From positions 62,001-126,000 of the forward strand of contig CACEFK010000001.1 in the NCBI GenBank assembly GCA_902558835.1: DNA of 64,000 nucleotides, in the 5' to 3' direction. This document shows positions 55,702 to 64,000 of the stretch, one piece after another; positions within the stretch are counted from its first letter, which is position 1; each line of letters starts with the position of its first letter. Source of the DNA: an uncultured Pelagibacteraceae bacterium (GTDB lineage Bacteria > Pseudomonadota > Alphaproteobacteria > Pelagibacterales > Pelagibacteraceae). The position numbers were made by a program, and so were the translations under genes. The notes under the pieces are model-generated. The model was not told the DNA's origin, made no database searches, and saw nothing but the letters and a program-made list of their open reading frames with translations.

Positions 55702-55746
55702 AAAAAACGCTTCTCATTACAGTTTGTGTGAGAGGCGTTTTTTTTT
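55702..55746. terminator. Bidirectional intrinsic terminator between the basic peptide gene and carD
   Basis: AACGCTTCTCA (55706-55716) pairs with TGAGAGGCGTT (55729-55739) with one G-T wobble. It is flanked by an A-run on the left (55702-55707) and a T-run on the right (55738-55746). It can end transcripts from both the plus-strand peptide gene and the minus-strand carD, and reaches into the carD stop codon. Confidence 0.9.
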
Positions 55747-56632
55747 ACTCGTCAATAGGTTCGTCGTTATCAGAAATTGGCTCGTCAACAGGTAGTTCAC
55801 TAGTTGCAGTTTTTGCAGGTGCTACTGGTTGAGGCTGCCCAGCTAAATTTCTTTTTAGTGCTTTATCCAATTTTTTTTGAGTATCTTCTAATGATACATT
55901 TAAAACAATCTGAAATTCAGACAGAATTCTTTCATAAGCTTTTTCAAATAATTGTCTTTCACTATAAGACTGGTCAACCATAAGGTCATCACCCTTGTTT
56001 AAATCTCTGACAACTTCAGCTAATTCATATATTTTTCCAGAAGATATTTTTGCTTCATATTCTTGCGCTCTTCGACTCCACATTGATCTTTTAATTTTTG
56101 GTTTACTTTTTAAAATTGAAATACACTTGTTTACTTGATTAATAGTTGCTAACGGCCTTAAGTGAGACTGCTTGTTTACAGGGACCATTCCATTAGCTTT
56201 GTCTTTTTCAAATTTAATAACATACGTCTCAACATCAATTCCACCAATGTTGATCTTTTTAAATTCAGTAATTTGCCCTACCCCGTGCTTTGGATAAACA
56301 ACATGATCTTTAATTTTGTATTCTCTTTTTTCGGTTTCTTGTTTTTTAACTTTTTTTATTTCAGGTTTAACTTCATTTGTTTTTGAAATTCTTAAATTAT
56401 CTACTTTTGGTTCAGCTGTCGTTTCTGTAATTTTAACAGCTTTTTTTGTTTTTGTTATTTTAGGTGAAACTTTTTTAACAACTTTTTTGATTTTTTTTGA
56501 AATTATTTTTTTAGCTTTTTTAGTTTTTTTAGCTTTTACAACCTTCTTTTTAGAAACTTTTTTTTTCACTTTTTTGTCTGTTTTGCCTTTAAAGATTTTC
56601 TTTAAAATATTTTTCGTACTTATTTTGCTCAT
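55745..56632 (-). CDS. CarD-family transcriptional regulator with Lys-rich N-terminal tail
   Basis: RNA-polymerase-binding regulator of the CarD/CdnL family that stabilises open complexes. From the ATG at 56632 it has 295 residues; a start at 56674 would overlap fdxA even more. The CarD core begins near residue 110: [20 protein letters not shown], then [33 protein letters not shown] and the helical C-terminal domain. The first 90 residues are mainly Lys with Val, Ala and Ile ([14 protein letters not shown]), like an H1 tail. Typical CarD has about 160-170 residues. The C-terminus also adds an acidic tail ([13 protein letters not shown]). Confidence 0.9.
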   Translation of the reverse strand: MSKISTKNILKKIFKGKTDKKVKKKVSKKKVVKAKKTKKAKKIISKKIKKVVKKVSPKITKTKKAVKITETTAEPKVDNLRISKTNEVKPEIKKVKKQETEKREYKIKDHVVYPKHGVGQITEFKKINIGGIDVETYVIKFEKDKANGMVPVNKQSHLRPLATINQVNKCISILKSKPKIKRSMWSRRAQEYEAKISSGKIYELAEVVRDLNKGDDLMVDQSYSERQLFEKAYERILSEFQIVLNVSLEDTQKKLDKALKRNLAGQPQPVAPAKTATSELPVDEPISDNDEPIDE

Positions 56633-56915
56633 TTTTAAATTTCTCGTGATCCGCTGGTGGATCTTTTTTTTCACTTATGTTAGGCCAGATTTCAGAATAT
56701 TTTTTATTGATCTCTAACCATTTTTCACTTCCAGGTTCGGTGTCTGCTTTTATGGCATCGACAGGACATTCTGGCTCGCAAACGCCACAATCTATACACT
56801 CATCGGGTTTAATTACAAGCATATTTTTACCTTCGTAAAAGCAATCAACTGGGCAGACATCAACACAGTCTGTTAGTTTGCACTTAATACAATTGTCGTT
56901 AACGATATATGTCAT
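56589..56915 (-). CDS. fdxA: Ferredoxin FdxA (7Fe/8Fe type)
   Basis: Small electron carrier, 108 residues. The N-terminal cluster ligands lie in [21 protein letters not shown], a seven-iron pattern, and the second set in [15 protein letters not shown]. The tail after residue 70 is charged, as in FdxA. It precedes carD as in many alphaproteobacteria, but its last 44 bases overlap the carD start in another frame. It starts 3 bases before the upstream TerB-like stop. Confidence 0.96.
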   Translation of the reverse strand: MTYIVNDNCIKCKLTDCVDVCPVDCFYEGKNMLVIKPDECIDCGVCEPECPVDAIKADTEPGSEKWLEINKKYSEIWPNISEKKDPPADHEKFKNEQNKYEKYFKENL

Positions 56916-57322
56916 TCTAATTTTTGTTTAATTTTTTCTTTAATATCGCCCATTGTTTTATTGTCAATGTAAAGTAAGCCCGCAAGTCGTCTCATTAAAT
57001 TAGTTTCATATATATCAGCATCTTTGTTTGAATAGATTATAGACCACAAAGCCTCAATAATTTTAATTTTATCTTGCTCGGGTAACCCCTTTACTTCTCG
57101 AGTAAAATCTAAAATTTGATTTGAGCTTTCTTCAATTATCTTTGCTTCTTCAATTGTTTTAGAAACATTTTCATTTTCTATACCTAGCCCATTAAGTGTT
57201 TTTTTAATAATTTCTTCTTCTTTATCTGTGTAGTTCTCATCTATTTTTGCAGCATGAATTAATAAAGCACAAACTTTTGTTAGAAAATTATTATTCCTTG
57301 TTTGTTCTTTTTTAAAAAACAT
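56912..57322 (-). CDS. TerB-like protein
   Basis: A 136-residue helical protein resembling the TerB family (tellurite-resistance-type, PF05099). [31 protein letters not shown] contains the DxxxxxxE metal-binding-like helix pair, and [38 protein letters not shown] the second repeat. It is cytosolic. In related genomes an S4 RNA-binding gene often occupies this place between the helicase and fdxA; here that gene is missing. Function unknown; no ter operon is present. Confidence 0.8.
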   Translation of the reverse strand: MFFKKEQTRNNNFLTKVCALLIHAAKIDENYTDKEEEIIKKTLNGLGIENENVSKTIEEAKIIEESSNQILDFTREVKGLPEQDKIKIIEALWSIIYSNKDADIYETNLMRRLAGLLYIDNKTMGDIKEKIKQKLE

Positions 57323-57323
57323 T

Positions 57324-59804
57324 TTAATTTAAATTTAAATTCTTTAATATTTTAAATGGATTTTCACTAGAGATCTTCTTTGTATTAATTTTTTTAAATT
57401 TCTTAATAGGACTATATTTAAAAAATGTTTCATTTTCTTTTTCAAATATTTTATAATTCATTTTTTGAAGTAATTTTTTGAAATTATCTTTACTACATCC
57501 TAAAAGATTCAACATTTCTGGAACTAATTTTATTTCAGAATTTTCCTTTGAACTAGAATTTATTATTAATACAAATAATCTTTCCAAAATATCAATTCTT
57601 ACAAAAAAATTATCAAATCTTTCAAATCCACATAAAAGCATAAAGTTTTTATTTTTTATTTCTTTATCGTCTAAAAAATTTAAACCAAAGGTAGGTGGTT
57701 TTAAATTATGAAATTTTTGATAAAAATTTTTCCATAATAATGTTCTCAAAGATACTGCTTCTGGTTTAATTAATTGATAAAGGAAAACATGATATCTTCC
57801 AAATTTTACTCCTAAATCCCTAAGAATTTTTCTCTCATTTTGTTCTAGGTTTTTTAAGTATTCAGAAACTTGGTCTCGTTTTAAAACTCCATTATTTTCA
57901 TAGAGTTGGTATGCCAGTGCTTTAATTGAGGAATTATTTTCTTTTATATTTTTTAAATCAATTAAACTTTTAAGAACGTTATTTATTTTTGAATGTATCC
58001 ATTTATTAATATAGTCATTTAATTTTTGTTTAGTGTTTTTTTCAATAACATCATCAACAATTAAATCAAAATTAGGATTTAAATAATCATTACCTGTTGT
58101 TAATTTGGCAATTGGGAAATCATTCCAGTAAATTTTAAAATCTTCATTCAAACTAATTAATCCTGTATCAATTATTGATTGAACACGTTTGTCTAATTCC
58201 GGACCAATAGTTTGCCTGGCAGCTTTTTTTAAAGATTTTATATCAGTTTCCAAAGCACCTTTTTTTAGATCTAGTTCTAATTTTAGTCCTTTTATCTTTC
58301 CGATAAATTGATCGTCAATTTTAACGTCATTGTTTTGTAAAATTTCAGTTTTAAATTCCATATCTTGTTTTAAACCTCTAGCGAGCACACTTGCTCTTTT
58401 GTCAATAAAAGTTTTAGTAAGTTCTTCATGTAATCTGTCTGAAAGTCTATCTTCTAAGTGTTTAGTTTTTTCAATCCAATAACTTTGATTTTTTACCCAA
58501 TTATTTTTATTTGAAACATATGACCAAGTTCTGACATTTGCAATTCTATTTGATAAAGAATCTACATTTCCATCTAATTTATCAAGTTTAATTAGCTGCA
58601 ACCTAATATAATCTTCAGAAATTACTCCTTTTTTGCTAGTTAAAAATTTAAACACGTTTCCAATAACCTCAAAATGATTTCCATAAGTTTTTTTAACAAA
58701 ATCAGGTATTTGACAACATTCCCATAAAAGCATTAAAGTTTTCTTATCAAATCCTTTATTCAAAATTTTTTGATCTTTTAAAAAGTATTTTAGCGCTTTT
58801 TCATCCTCACATTCATGAATTTTTCTTAGCCATTCCACCTGTGGTTTTTCTTCTAAACTTTTAACTAAACTATTTGGATTATTGAAATTAAGATTTGAAT
58901 TTCTCCAAAACAAAGTTCTAATTTCTTCAAATTTATGATTTTCTAATAACTCTACTTCCTCCGGAGTTATTTCTTTACAATCACCAGTAATACCAAAACT
59001 ACCGTCGTTAAGGTACCTGCCAGCTCTACCTGCTATTTGACCTATTTCAGATAGATTTAACCTTCTTAATTTTTTTCCATCAAATTTCTTAATATTTGAA
59101 AAATAAACAAAATCTAAATCCATATTTATTCCCATTCCAATCGCATCTGTTGCAACTAAAAAATCTACATCCCCAGATTGATATAATTCAACTTGAGCAT
59201 TTCTTGTTTTTGGACTTAGTGATCCCATTACAATAGCGGCACCACCCTTTTGTCTTCTTATTAACTCAGCAATGGCATAAACCTCCTCTGCTGAAAATGC
59301 AATGATTGCTGTTTTTCTATCAATTCTCGATATTTTTTTATGACCAGCATAAGTAAGTTTAGATAGTCTTTCTCTATTTATAAATTCAATATCTCCATCT
59401 AATTTTGAAATAATATTTTTAATGGTACTTGAACCCATCAGCATTGTAAGTTTTTCTCCTCTCATATTTAAAAGTCTATCAGTAAAAATATGACCTCTTT
59501 CATGATCAGCACACATTTGAATTTCATCCACACCAACAAACTCTAGATGTTTATCAATTGGCATAGACTCAACTGTACATAAAAAATATTTAGCATTAGA
59601 TGGGATGATTTTTTCCTCACCAGTTATTAATGCAACTTTATCTAAACTTATTTTCTTGATTACCTTGTCATATACTTCTCTTGCAAGTAATCTAAGTGGA
59701 AATCCGATCATTCCACTCTCAAAAGAAAGCATGGTTTCTATAGCAAGATGGGTTTTGCCTGTATTAGTAGGACCGAGAACAGCTGTAATTTTATTTTTAG
59801 TCAT
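57324..59804 (-). CDS. SUV3/MgpS-like ATP-dependent RNA helicase
   Basis: Superfamily 2 helicase, 826 residues, related to mitochondrial SUV3. Walker A is VLGPTNTGKTHL (9-20), motif II VDEIQMCADHERGH. Motif V is ATDAIGMGINMDLDFVYFS and motif VI QIAGRAGR. The C-terminal half is a long helical region, ending Lys-rich. SUV3 works with PNPase in mitochondrial RNA decay; pnp is at 29112 in the same window. It heads the helicase-terB-fdxA-carD run on minus. Confidence 0.92.
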   Translation of the reverse strand: MTKNKITAVLGPTNTGKTHLAIETMLSFESGMIGFPLRLLAREVYDKVIKKISLDKVALITGEEKIIPSNAKYFLCTVESMPIDKHLEFVGVDEIQMCADHERGHIFTDRLLNMRGEKLTMLMGSSTIKNIISKLDGDIEFINRERLSKLTYAGHKKISRIDRKTAIIAFSAEEVYAIAELIRRQKGGAAIVMGSLSPKTRNAQVELYQSGDVDFLVATDAIGMGINMDLDFVYFSNIKKFDGKKLRRLNLSEIGQIAGRAGRYLNDGSFGITGDCKEITPEEVELLENHKFEEIRTLFWRNSNLNFNNPNSLVKSLEEKPQVEWLRKIHECEDEKALKYFLKDQKILNKGFDKKTLMLLWECCQIPDFVKKTYGNHFEVIGNVFKFLTSKKGVISEDYIRLQLIKLDKLDGNVDSLSNRIANVRTWSYVSNKNNWVKNQSYWIEKTKHLEDRLSDRLHEELTKTFIDKRASVLARGLKQDMEFKTEILQNNDVKIDDQFIGKIKGLKLELDLKKGALETDIKSLKKAARQTIGPELDKRVQSIIDTGLISLNEDFKIYWNDFPIAKLTTGNDYLNPNFDLIVDDVIEKNTKQKLNDYINKWIHSKINNVLKSLIDLKNIKENNSSIKALAYQLYENNGVLKRDQVSEYLKNLEQNERKILRDLGVKFGRYHVFLYQLIKPEAVSLRTLLWKNFYQKFHNLKPPTFGLNFLDDKEIKNKNFMLLCGFERFDNFFVRIDILERLFVLIINSSSKENSEIKLVPEMLNLLGCSKDNFKKLLQKMNYKIFEKENETFFKYSPIKKFKKINTKKISSENPFKILKNLNLN

Positions 59805-59971
59805 TTCTATCTTTTGTGCTTCTTTTTTTTTACCTACCAGATATTGTTACTGCTAAAGAACAAAAATAGACTAAAACATGACCGAATCGGAGGGTAAAAA
59901 GTTCTCATTTTCTTTTTAATTTAGTGAGATTATCATAAATACGTTTAATCCTATAATAATAAAATTATTTA

Positions 59972-61198
59972 ATGTTAAAAAAATTAGTTAAAAATTTAAA
60001 GCCATCTTCTACCCTTTTAATTAATGAAACTTCAAAAAAATTAGAAGATCAAGGTAAGAAAATTTTCAAATTTGGTTTTGGACAGTCCCCATTTAAAGTA
60101 CCTGAAGATGTAGTCGAAGAATTAAAAAATAATGCTTATCAAAATAAATATTTACCTATGCAGGGTCTTGATGAATTAAGGGAAGCTGTTGCTAAATATT
60201 CATCAAAAAATAAAAATTATAACTATAAATCGCACAATGTAATAATTGGACCCGGATCTAAAGAATTAATGTTTTTGTTACATGTAATTTTTGATGGTGA
60301 AATTATACTGCCAGCACCTAGTTGGGTTTCATATGCACCGCAAGCTATTTTAGGAAGAAATAAAATTCAAATTCTTCAAACAGAGAGAGAAAATAACTGG
60401 TTTCCCTCTGGTGAACAAATTGAGAAAGTTATTTCAAAAGATAAAAATAAAAATTATTTATTATTTTTAAATTCACCAAATAATCCTTCTGGGCAGGTTT
60501 GTGACAAACTAGAAGAAATCTCAGAAATTGCCAAAAAGTATAATCTTATAATTCTATCAGATGAAATATATTCAGAATTAACATTTTCAAAAAATTTTAA
60601 ATCTATTTCAAGCTATTGTCCTGAAAAAACTATTATTAGTACAGGACTTAGTAAATGGTGTGGCGCTGGAGGATGGAGACTTGGGTATTTTATTATTCCA
60701 GATGAATTGAATGATATAAAAAATATGATCAACGTATTAGCAAGTGAAACTTTTTCCTCAGTGAGCGCGCCTATACAGTACGCCGCTATTAAAGCTTACG
60801 AAAATGATCATTCAAATTATATTACAAAATCAATAAACATTTTAAGTGCGGTTGGTAAATATGTTTTTTCAAACTTAAAATCAAATAAAGTACTGATTAA
60901 TGAACCTCATGGAGGATTTTATTTAATGCCAGAATTTTTAAATTATAAATTCAAAACCTCCTCGGATATGTGTAAGGATATATTAAACAATACTGGAGTT
61001 GCTTTATTACCAGGTTCTGATTTTGGATTTAATCCAGACAAAATGTTAGCAAGGTTAAGTTTTACTGATTTTGATGGACAAGAGTTTATGAACAATATTG
61101 ATGAAACAAAAAAAATTGATGAAAATTTAATTAATAAGTTTGCGCCAAAAGTAGTAGAAGGTGTTAATAAACTAAAAAATTGGTCAGAAAACTTATAA
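59972..61198 (+). CDS. Class I/II aminotransferase (aspartate/aromatic type)
   Basis: PLP-dependent transaminase, 408 residues. LPMQGLDELREAVAKY, PAPSWVSYAPQAIL and NSPNNPSGQVC are the family blocks. LSDEIYSEL supplies the Asp that binds the PLP nitrogen, and TGLSKWCGAGGWRLGY the Schiff-base lysine; ARLSF near the end holds the substrate Arg. The substrate could be aspartate, prephenate or another amino acid. It precedes the TAXI-TRAP genes by 81 bases, so joint expression is possible but not shown. Confidence 0.9.
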   Translation: MLKKLVKNLKPSSTLLINETSKKLEDQGKKIFKFGFGQSPFKVPEDVVEELKNNAYQNKYLPMQGLDELREAVAKYSSKNKNYNYKSHNVIIGPGSKELMFLLHVIFDGEIILPAPSWVSYAPQAILGRNKIQILQTERENNWFPSGEQIEKVISKDKNKNYLLFLNSPNNPSGQVCDKLEEISEIAKKYNLIILSDEIYSELTFSKNFKSISSYCPEKTIISTGLSKWCGAGGWRLGYFIIPDELNDIKNMINVLASETFSSVSAPIQYAAIKAYENDHSNYITKSINILSAVGKYVFSNLKSNKVLINEPHGGFYLMPEFLNYKFKTSSDMCKDILNNTGVALLPGSDFGFNPDKMLARLSFTDFDGQEFMNNIDETKKIDENLINKFAPKVVEGVNKLKNWSENL

Positions 61199-61279
61199 AA
61201 TCACTCTGTACACCTACGATTATTTTTTGTTAAAATAAAATTATAAAAATAACGACATAATAATATAGAGGGGTAAATA

Positions 61280-62284
61280 ATGAAAAAAATAATCACATCT
61301 CTATCAAGTGCTTTACTGATTTTATTTGCATCATTGTCTTTGACAACTGTTGCTAAATCAGCTGAGTTCTTTACGATAGGAACAGGCGGACCTACAGGAG
61401 TATATTTCCAAACAGGGAACGCTATATGTAAAATGCTTCACAAATCAGCAATTAGTGCTGAACATGGTAGAAAAAAAGGTACAGCTAAAGCTTACAGATG
61501 TACAGCTCCATCCACTGGTGGATCTAACTACAATATTGGTCAGATAGCAGCTGGAGAATTCCAATTTGGTGTAGCACAATCAGACTGGCAGTATCATGCT
61601 GTTAATGGATCTAGTAAATGGGAAGGAAAACAATTTAGTAATTTGAGAGCAGTTTTCTCAGTTCACAATGAGCCTTTTCAAATTTGGGCTAGAAAAAAAG
61701 CAAAGATTAAAGATTTTGCTGGATTAAAAGGAAAAGTAGTTAACATCGGTAATCCTGGTTCAGGTCAAAGAGGAACTATGGAAGAACTGATGAAAGCCAT
61801 GGGTGTTGATAATAGTTTCTTTAAATCAACAACTGAACTTACTTCTTCTGAACAAGTTAAAGCGTTATGCGACGGAAAAATAGATGCATTTGGTTATTCT
61901 GTTGGATTTCCAAATGGTGCTATGGAACAAGCAGCAACTTGTGCAGCTAAAGCATCTCCAATTAATTTAACAGGTTCTGAAGTTCAAGGTTTAATTGATG
62001 GTGCTGACTATTATGCACAGGCAGTAATACCTAAAGGAACTTACACAGGTCAGAAAAAAGATGCTACAACTTTTGGTGTAAAAGCTACTGTTGTTACTTC
62101 TGCAGATGTTTCAGAAGAGCTTGTTTATTTAGTTACAAAAGCTGTAATGGAAAATTTTGATGATTTCAAAAAACAACATTCAGCATTTGGTTTCTTAGAA
62201 AAGAAAAACATGATTAAGGATGGTTTATCTGCTCCATTACACCCAGGAGCAATAAAATATTATAAAGAAGCTGGATTAATGTAA
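61280..62284 (+). CDS. TAXI-family TRAP transporter solute-binding protein
   Basis: Periplasmic binding protein of a secondary, sodium-driven TRAP uptake system, 334 residues. The signal peptide covers about residues 1-28 (LSSALLILFASLSLTTVAKSA). FTIGTGGPTGVYFQTGNAIC is the TAXI signature region, followed by TGGSNYNIGQIAAGEFQFGVAQSDWQY and VVNIGNPGSGQRGTMEELMKAMG. A strong GAGGGG Shine-Dalgarno suggests high expression, usual for SAR11 binding proteins. Ligand unknown; some TAXI proteins bind glutamate. A terminator follows. Confidence 0.93.
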   Translation: MKKIITSLSSALLILFASLSLTTVAKSAEFFTIGTGGPTGVYFQTGNAICKMLHKSAISAEHGRKKGTAKAYRCTAPSTGGSNYNIGQIAAGEFQFGVAQSDWQYHAVNGSSKWEGKQFSNLRAVFSVHNEPFQIWARKKAKIKDFAGLKGKVVNIGNPGSGQRGTMEELMKAMGVDNSFFKSTTELTSSEQVKALCDGKIDAFGYSVGFPNGAMEQAATCAAKASPINLTGSEVQGLIDGADYYAQAVIPKGTYTGQKKDATTFGVKATVVTSADVSEELVYLVTKAVMENFDDFKKQHSAFGFLEKKNMIKDGLSAPLHPGAIKYYKEAGLM

Positions 62285-62301
62285 TCCAATTTTTATTAAT
62301 T

Positions 62302-62337
62302 AAAAAGGCCTGGTAATTTTTACCGGGCCTTTTTTTT
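62302..62337 (+). terminator. Intrinsic terminator between TAXI binding protein and permease
   Basis: AAAAAGGCC-T-GGTA (62302-62315) pairs with TACC-G-GGCCTTTTT (62321 onward) around a short T-rich loop, ending in eight T residues. It lies between the binding-protein stop and the permease ATG at 62356, so it probably lowers permease transcription relative to the binding protein. Confidence 0.85.
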
Positions 62338-62355
62338 ATGGTATGAATAATTTTA

Positions 62356-64000
62356 ATGAGCGACTCAATCAGCAGTAAAATTAAAAATAAAATAAGCGAG
62401 GACTTATCACCAACCAGAAATATTACTGGTTTTCATTTAAAAATTATTTCAGCAATAGCAATTATTTGGTCATTATTTCAACTTTGGTACGCTTCACCAT
62501 TTCCATTTATGTTAAATTTTGGAATGTTTAAGGGATTGCCAGCAAGAGCAATTCATTTAGGTTTTGCTTTAACTTTAGCTTTTTTAATTTACCCGATATC
62601 AAAGGGTAAGAAAATTTCATTTTTTGATGTTTTGATCAGTTTTATGGGAGCAATATCGTGCCTTTATATTTACTTTTTTTATGATCAGCTGGTTGAGAGA
62701 GGTGGTGTTCTTCTAAATGTAAAAATCACAGATACAATTAATTTTCCATTAGAGTTGATTTTGGGAGGATGTGGAATTTTAATTCTTTTAGAAGCCACTA
62801 GAAGAGCAATTGGTTTACCCCTGGTAATTATTGCAAGTTGTTTTTTGTTATTTTCATATTTTGGAAGATATGCACCTGAAATAATTTCGCATGGTGGTTT
62901 ATCCTTAAATAGACTTGTAGGTTTTCAGTGGCTTGATCAAGAAGCAATTTTTGGAATTCCGATTGGGGTATCAGTAGATTTTATTTTCTTATTTGTTTTA
63001 TTTGGTGCTTTGCTTGAAACTGCTGGGGGTGGAAAATATTTTTTAGATCTTGCTTTTGCAATGGTTGGAAAAATGCGAGGAGGACCAGCCAAGGCAGCAA
63101 TATTAGGCTCTGGTATGACTGGATTAATTTCAGGATCTTCAATTGCGAACACAGTTACTACTGGAACATTTACAATTCCAATTATGAAAAAAACTGGTTT
63201 TTCAAAAGAAAAAGCTGGTGCTATTGAGGTTTCCTCATCAGTCAATGGTCAGATCATGCCACCTGTCATGGGGGCTGCAGCATTCGTAATGGCAAGTTTT
63301 ATTGGCGTAACTTACTTTGAAATAGTTAAACATGCTTTCTTACCAGCAATTATTTCTTATATAGCATTATTTTATATTTCACATTTAGAAGCTTTAAAAT
63401 TAAATCTTAAAGGAATGGATGATGCAGATGTTCCTCATTTAAAAAAAACGTTTCTGTCTGGGATACATTTTTTAATACCAATTTTTGTGTTAATTTATAC
63501 TTTGGTTTACCTAAGATTTACTGCTTCATACTCAATTTTTTACGCAACGATTACTTTGGTTTTAGTAAATCTTATTAATTTGTTAATTAAAAATGAAATT
63601 AAAAAGAATGCTCTTAAAGAGTGGTTTAATCAAACAATAGTTGGTTTTGAAAAAGGCGCTTTAAATATGGTTGCTGTTGGTATAGCGATTGCAACTGCAG
63701 GAATTATTGTTGGTGCAGTTGGATCTACAGGCTTAAGTACTAATTTAATAATAGTTATAGAATCTATAGCTAAAGATAACGTTACTATTTTATTATTTTT
63801 AACAATTATTTTGTGCTTACTTTTAGGAATGGGTTTGCCAACAACGGCAAATTATGTTGTTGTTGCTTCTTTAATGGCGACTGTATTAGTGGACGTTGGG
63901 AATGCCTCAGGTTTTATTTTTCCGTTAATTGCAGTTCATTTATTTGTCTTCTATTTTGGCTTAATGGCTGATGTAACTCCACCTGTGGGACTTGCCTCTT
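62356..64000 (+). CDS. TRAP transporter fused permease (4TM + 12TM), C-terminus cut off
   Basis: The open frame runs from the ATG at 62356 to the window end without a stop: 548 residues. It has successive hydrophobic spans. IGVSVDFIFLFVLFGALLE, GGGKYFLDLAFAMVGKMRGG, GLISGSSIANTVTTGTFTIP and SSVNGQIMPPVMGAAAFVM are the DctM-type conserved blocks, and LGMGLPTTANYVVVAS lies near the end. The small DctQ-like half is the N-terminus, as in fused TAXI permeases. The terminator 18 bases upstream separates it from the binding protein. No clear Shine-Dalgarno is seen. Confidence 0.93.
   Translation, partial: MSDSISSKIKNKISEDLSPTRNITGFHLKIISAIAIIWSLFQLWYASPFPFMLNFGMFKGLPARAIHLGFALTLAFLIYPISKGKKISFFDVLISFMGAISCLYIYFFYDQLVERGGVLLNVKITDTINFPLELILGGCGILILLEATRRAIGLPLVIIASCFLLFSYFGRYAPEIISHGGLSLNRLVGFQWLDQEAIFGIPIGVSVDFIFLFVLFGALLETAGGGKYFLDLAFAMVGKMRGGPAKAAILGSGMTGLISGSSIANTVTTGTFTIPIMKKTGFSKEKAGAIEVSSSVNGQIMPPVMGAAAFVMASFIGVTYFEIVKHAFLPAIISYIALFYISHLEALKLNLKGMDDADVPHLKKTFLSGIHFLIPIFVLIYTLVYLRFTASYSIFYATITLVLVNLINLLIKNEIKKNALKEWFNQTIVGFEKGALNMVAVGIAIATAGIIVGAVGSTGLSTNLIIVIESIAKDNVTILLFLTIILCLLLGMGLPTTANYVVVASLMATVLVDVGNASGFIFPLIAVHLFVFYFGLMADVTPPVGLAS

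Noticed and set aside
59805-59971. Possible small RNA or gene between the helicase and the aminotransferase
   Set aside because: The 167-base gap contains only a 12-codon frame and no strong hairpin; nothing can be supported.
62937-63245. Minus-strand open frame of about 100 codons in the permease region
   Set aside because: The plus strand here encodes a clear DctM-type permease; the opposite frame is a by-product of its codon composition.
1-64000. Mobile elements, prophage genes, CRISPR arrays or toxin-antitoxin pairs
   Set aside because: No transposase, integrase, phage structural gene, regular repeat-spacer array or recognisable toxin gene was found on either strand.

Overview
The window looks like a streamlined alphaproteobacterial chromosome of the SAR11 (Pelagibacterales) type. 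The DNA is strongly AT-rich, with a marked bias to AAA, AAT, ATA and TTA codons. Intergenic gaps are a few bases or absent. Gene order follows the alphaproteobacterial core (mutM/ubiE-ubiB-coaBC-dut, irr/fabA-fabB-fabI, miaB-phoH-ybeY-lnt-metK-nusA-infB-rbfA-rpsO-pnp, argH-lipoprotein-lysA, helicase-fdxA-carD), but several usual members are missing. No insertion sequence, prophage, CRISPR array or rRNA operon is visible. The only RNA gene I can support is one tRNA-Leu. The SAR11 assignment rests on composition, gene order and protein style, not on a database search.

Layout. 1-7430 (minus): a heat-shock run grpE-dnaK-dnaJ with a sigma32-type promoter before dnaK, then a sulfotransferase, dapB, nth, a PfkB-family kinase and a cut-off 2OG oxygenase. 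7467-12975: rdgB, an LpoA/LppC-like periplasmic protein, rsmI, a BON-domain lipoprotein and the malic enzyme maeB. 13028-24536: murJ, trpS, an Nfu-type Fe-S scaffold, a Bax-like glucosaminidase, a polysaccharide deacetylase that overlaps a short tsaB head-to-head, fur, miaB, phoH, ybeY, lnt and metK. 24637-31184: the transcription/translation operon nusA-infB-rbfA-rpsO-pnp. 31259-34226 (minus): an orphan gene and fabI-fabB-fabA for unsaturated fatty acid synthesis.

34298-37263 holds the most interesting module: an Irr-type iron regulator, a rubrerythrin without a rubredoxin domain, a GlpC-like Fe-S protein and a DUF3501 protein. Two near-identical palindromic Irr-box-like sites lie before irr and before the rubrerythrin promoter. 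I read this as an iron/peroxide-response unit in which the GlpC-like protein may replace the missing rubredoxin as electron donor.

37260-46413: SH3-like protein, MoeB/ThiF-like, dut, coaBC, ubiB and ubiE on minus; mutM, rpsT, a 313-bp AT-rich repeat-bearing spacer, dnaA and dnaN on plus. 46410-53505: plsC, lysA, a 43-residue LptM-like lipoprotein, argH, a TlpA-like thioredoxin, a HIG1-like protein, an esterase, an HNH nuclease, coq7, dsbB and a DedA-like protein. 53568-64000: tRNA-Leu(CAA), an acyl-CoA ligase, a 30-residue Lys-rich peptide, CarD with a histone-H1-like N-terminal tail, fdxA, a TerB-like protein, a SUV3/MgpS-like helicase, an aminotransferase and a TAXI-TRAP transporter (binding protein plus a fused permease cut by the window edge).

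Architecture at gene junctions is extreme. Five convergent gene pairs share one YTAA tetranucleotide as both stop codons, many operon junctions use ATGA or TAATG overlaps, and several starts look non-ATG unless trimmed to an internal ATG.
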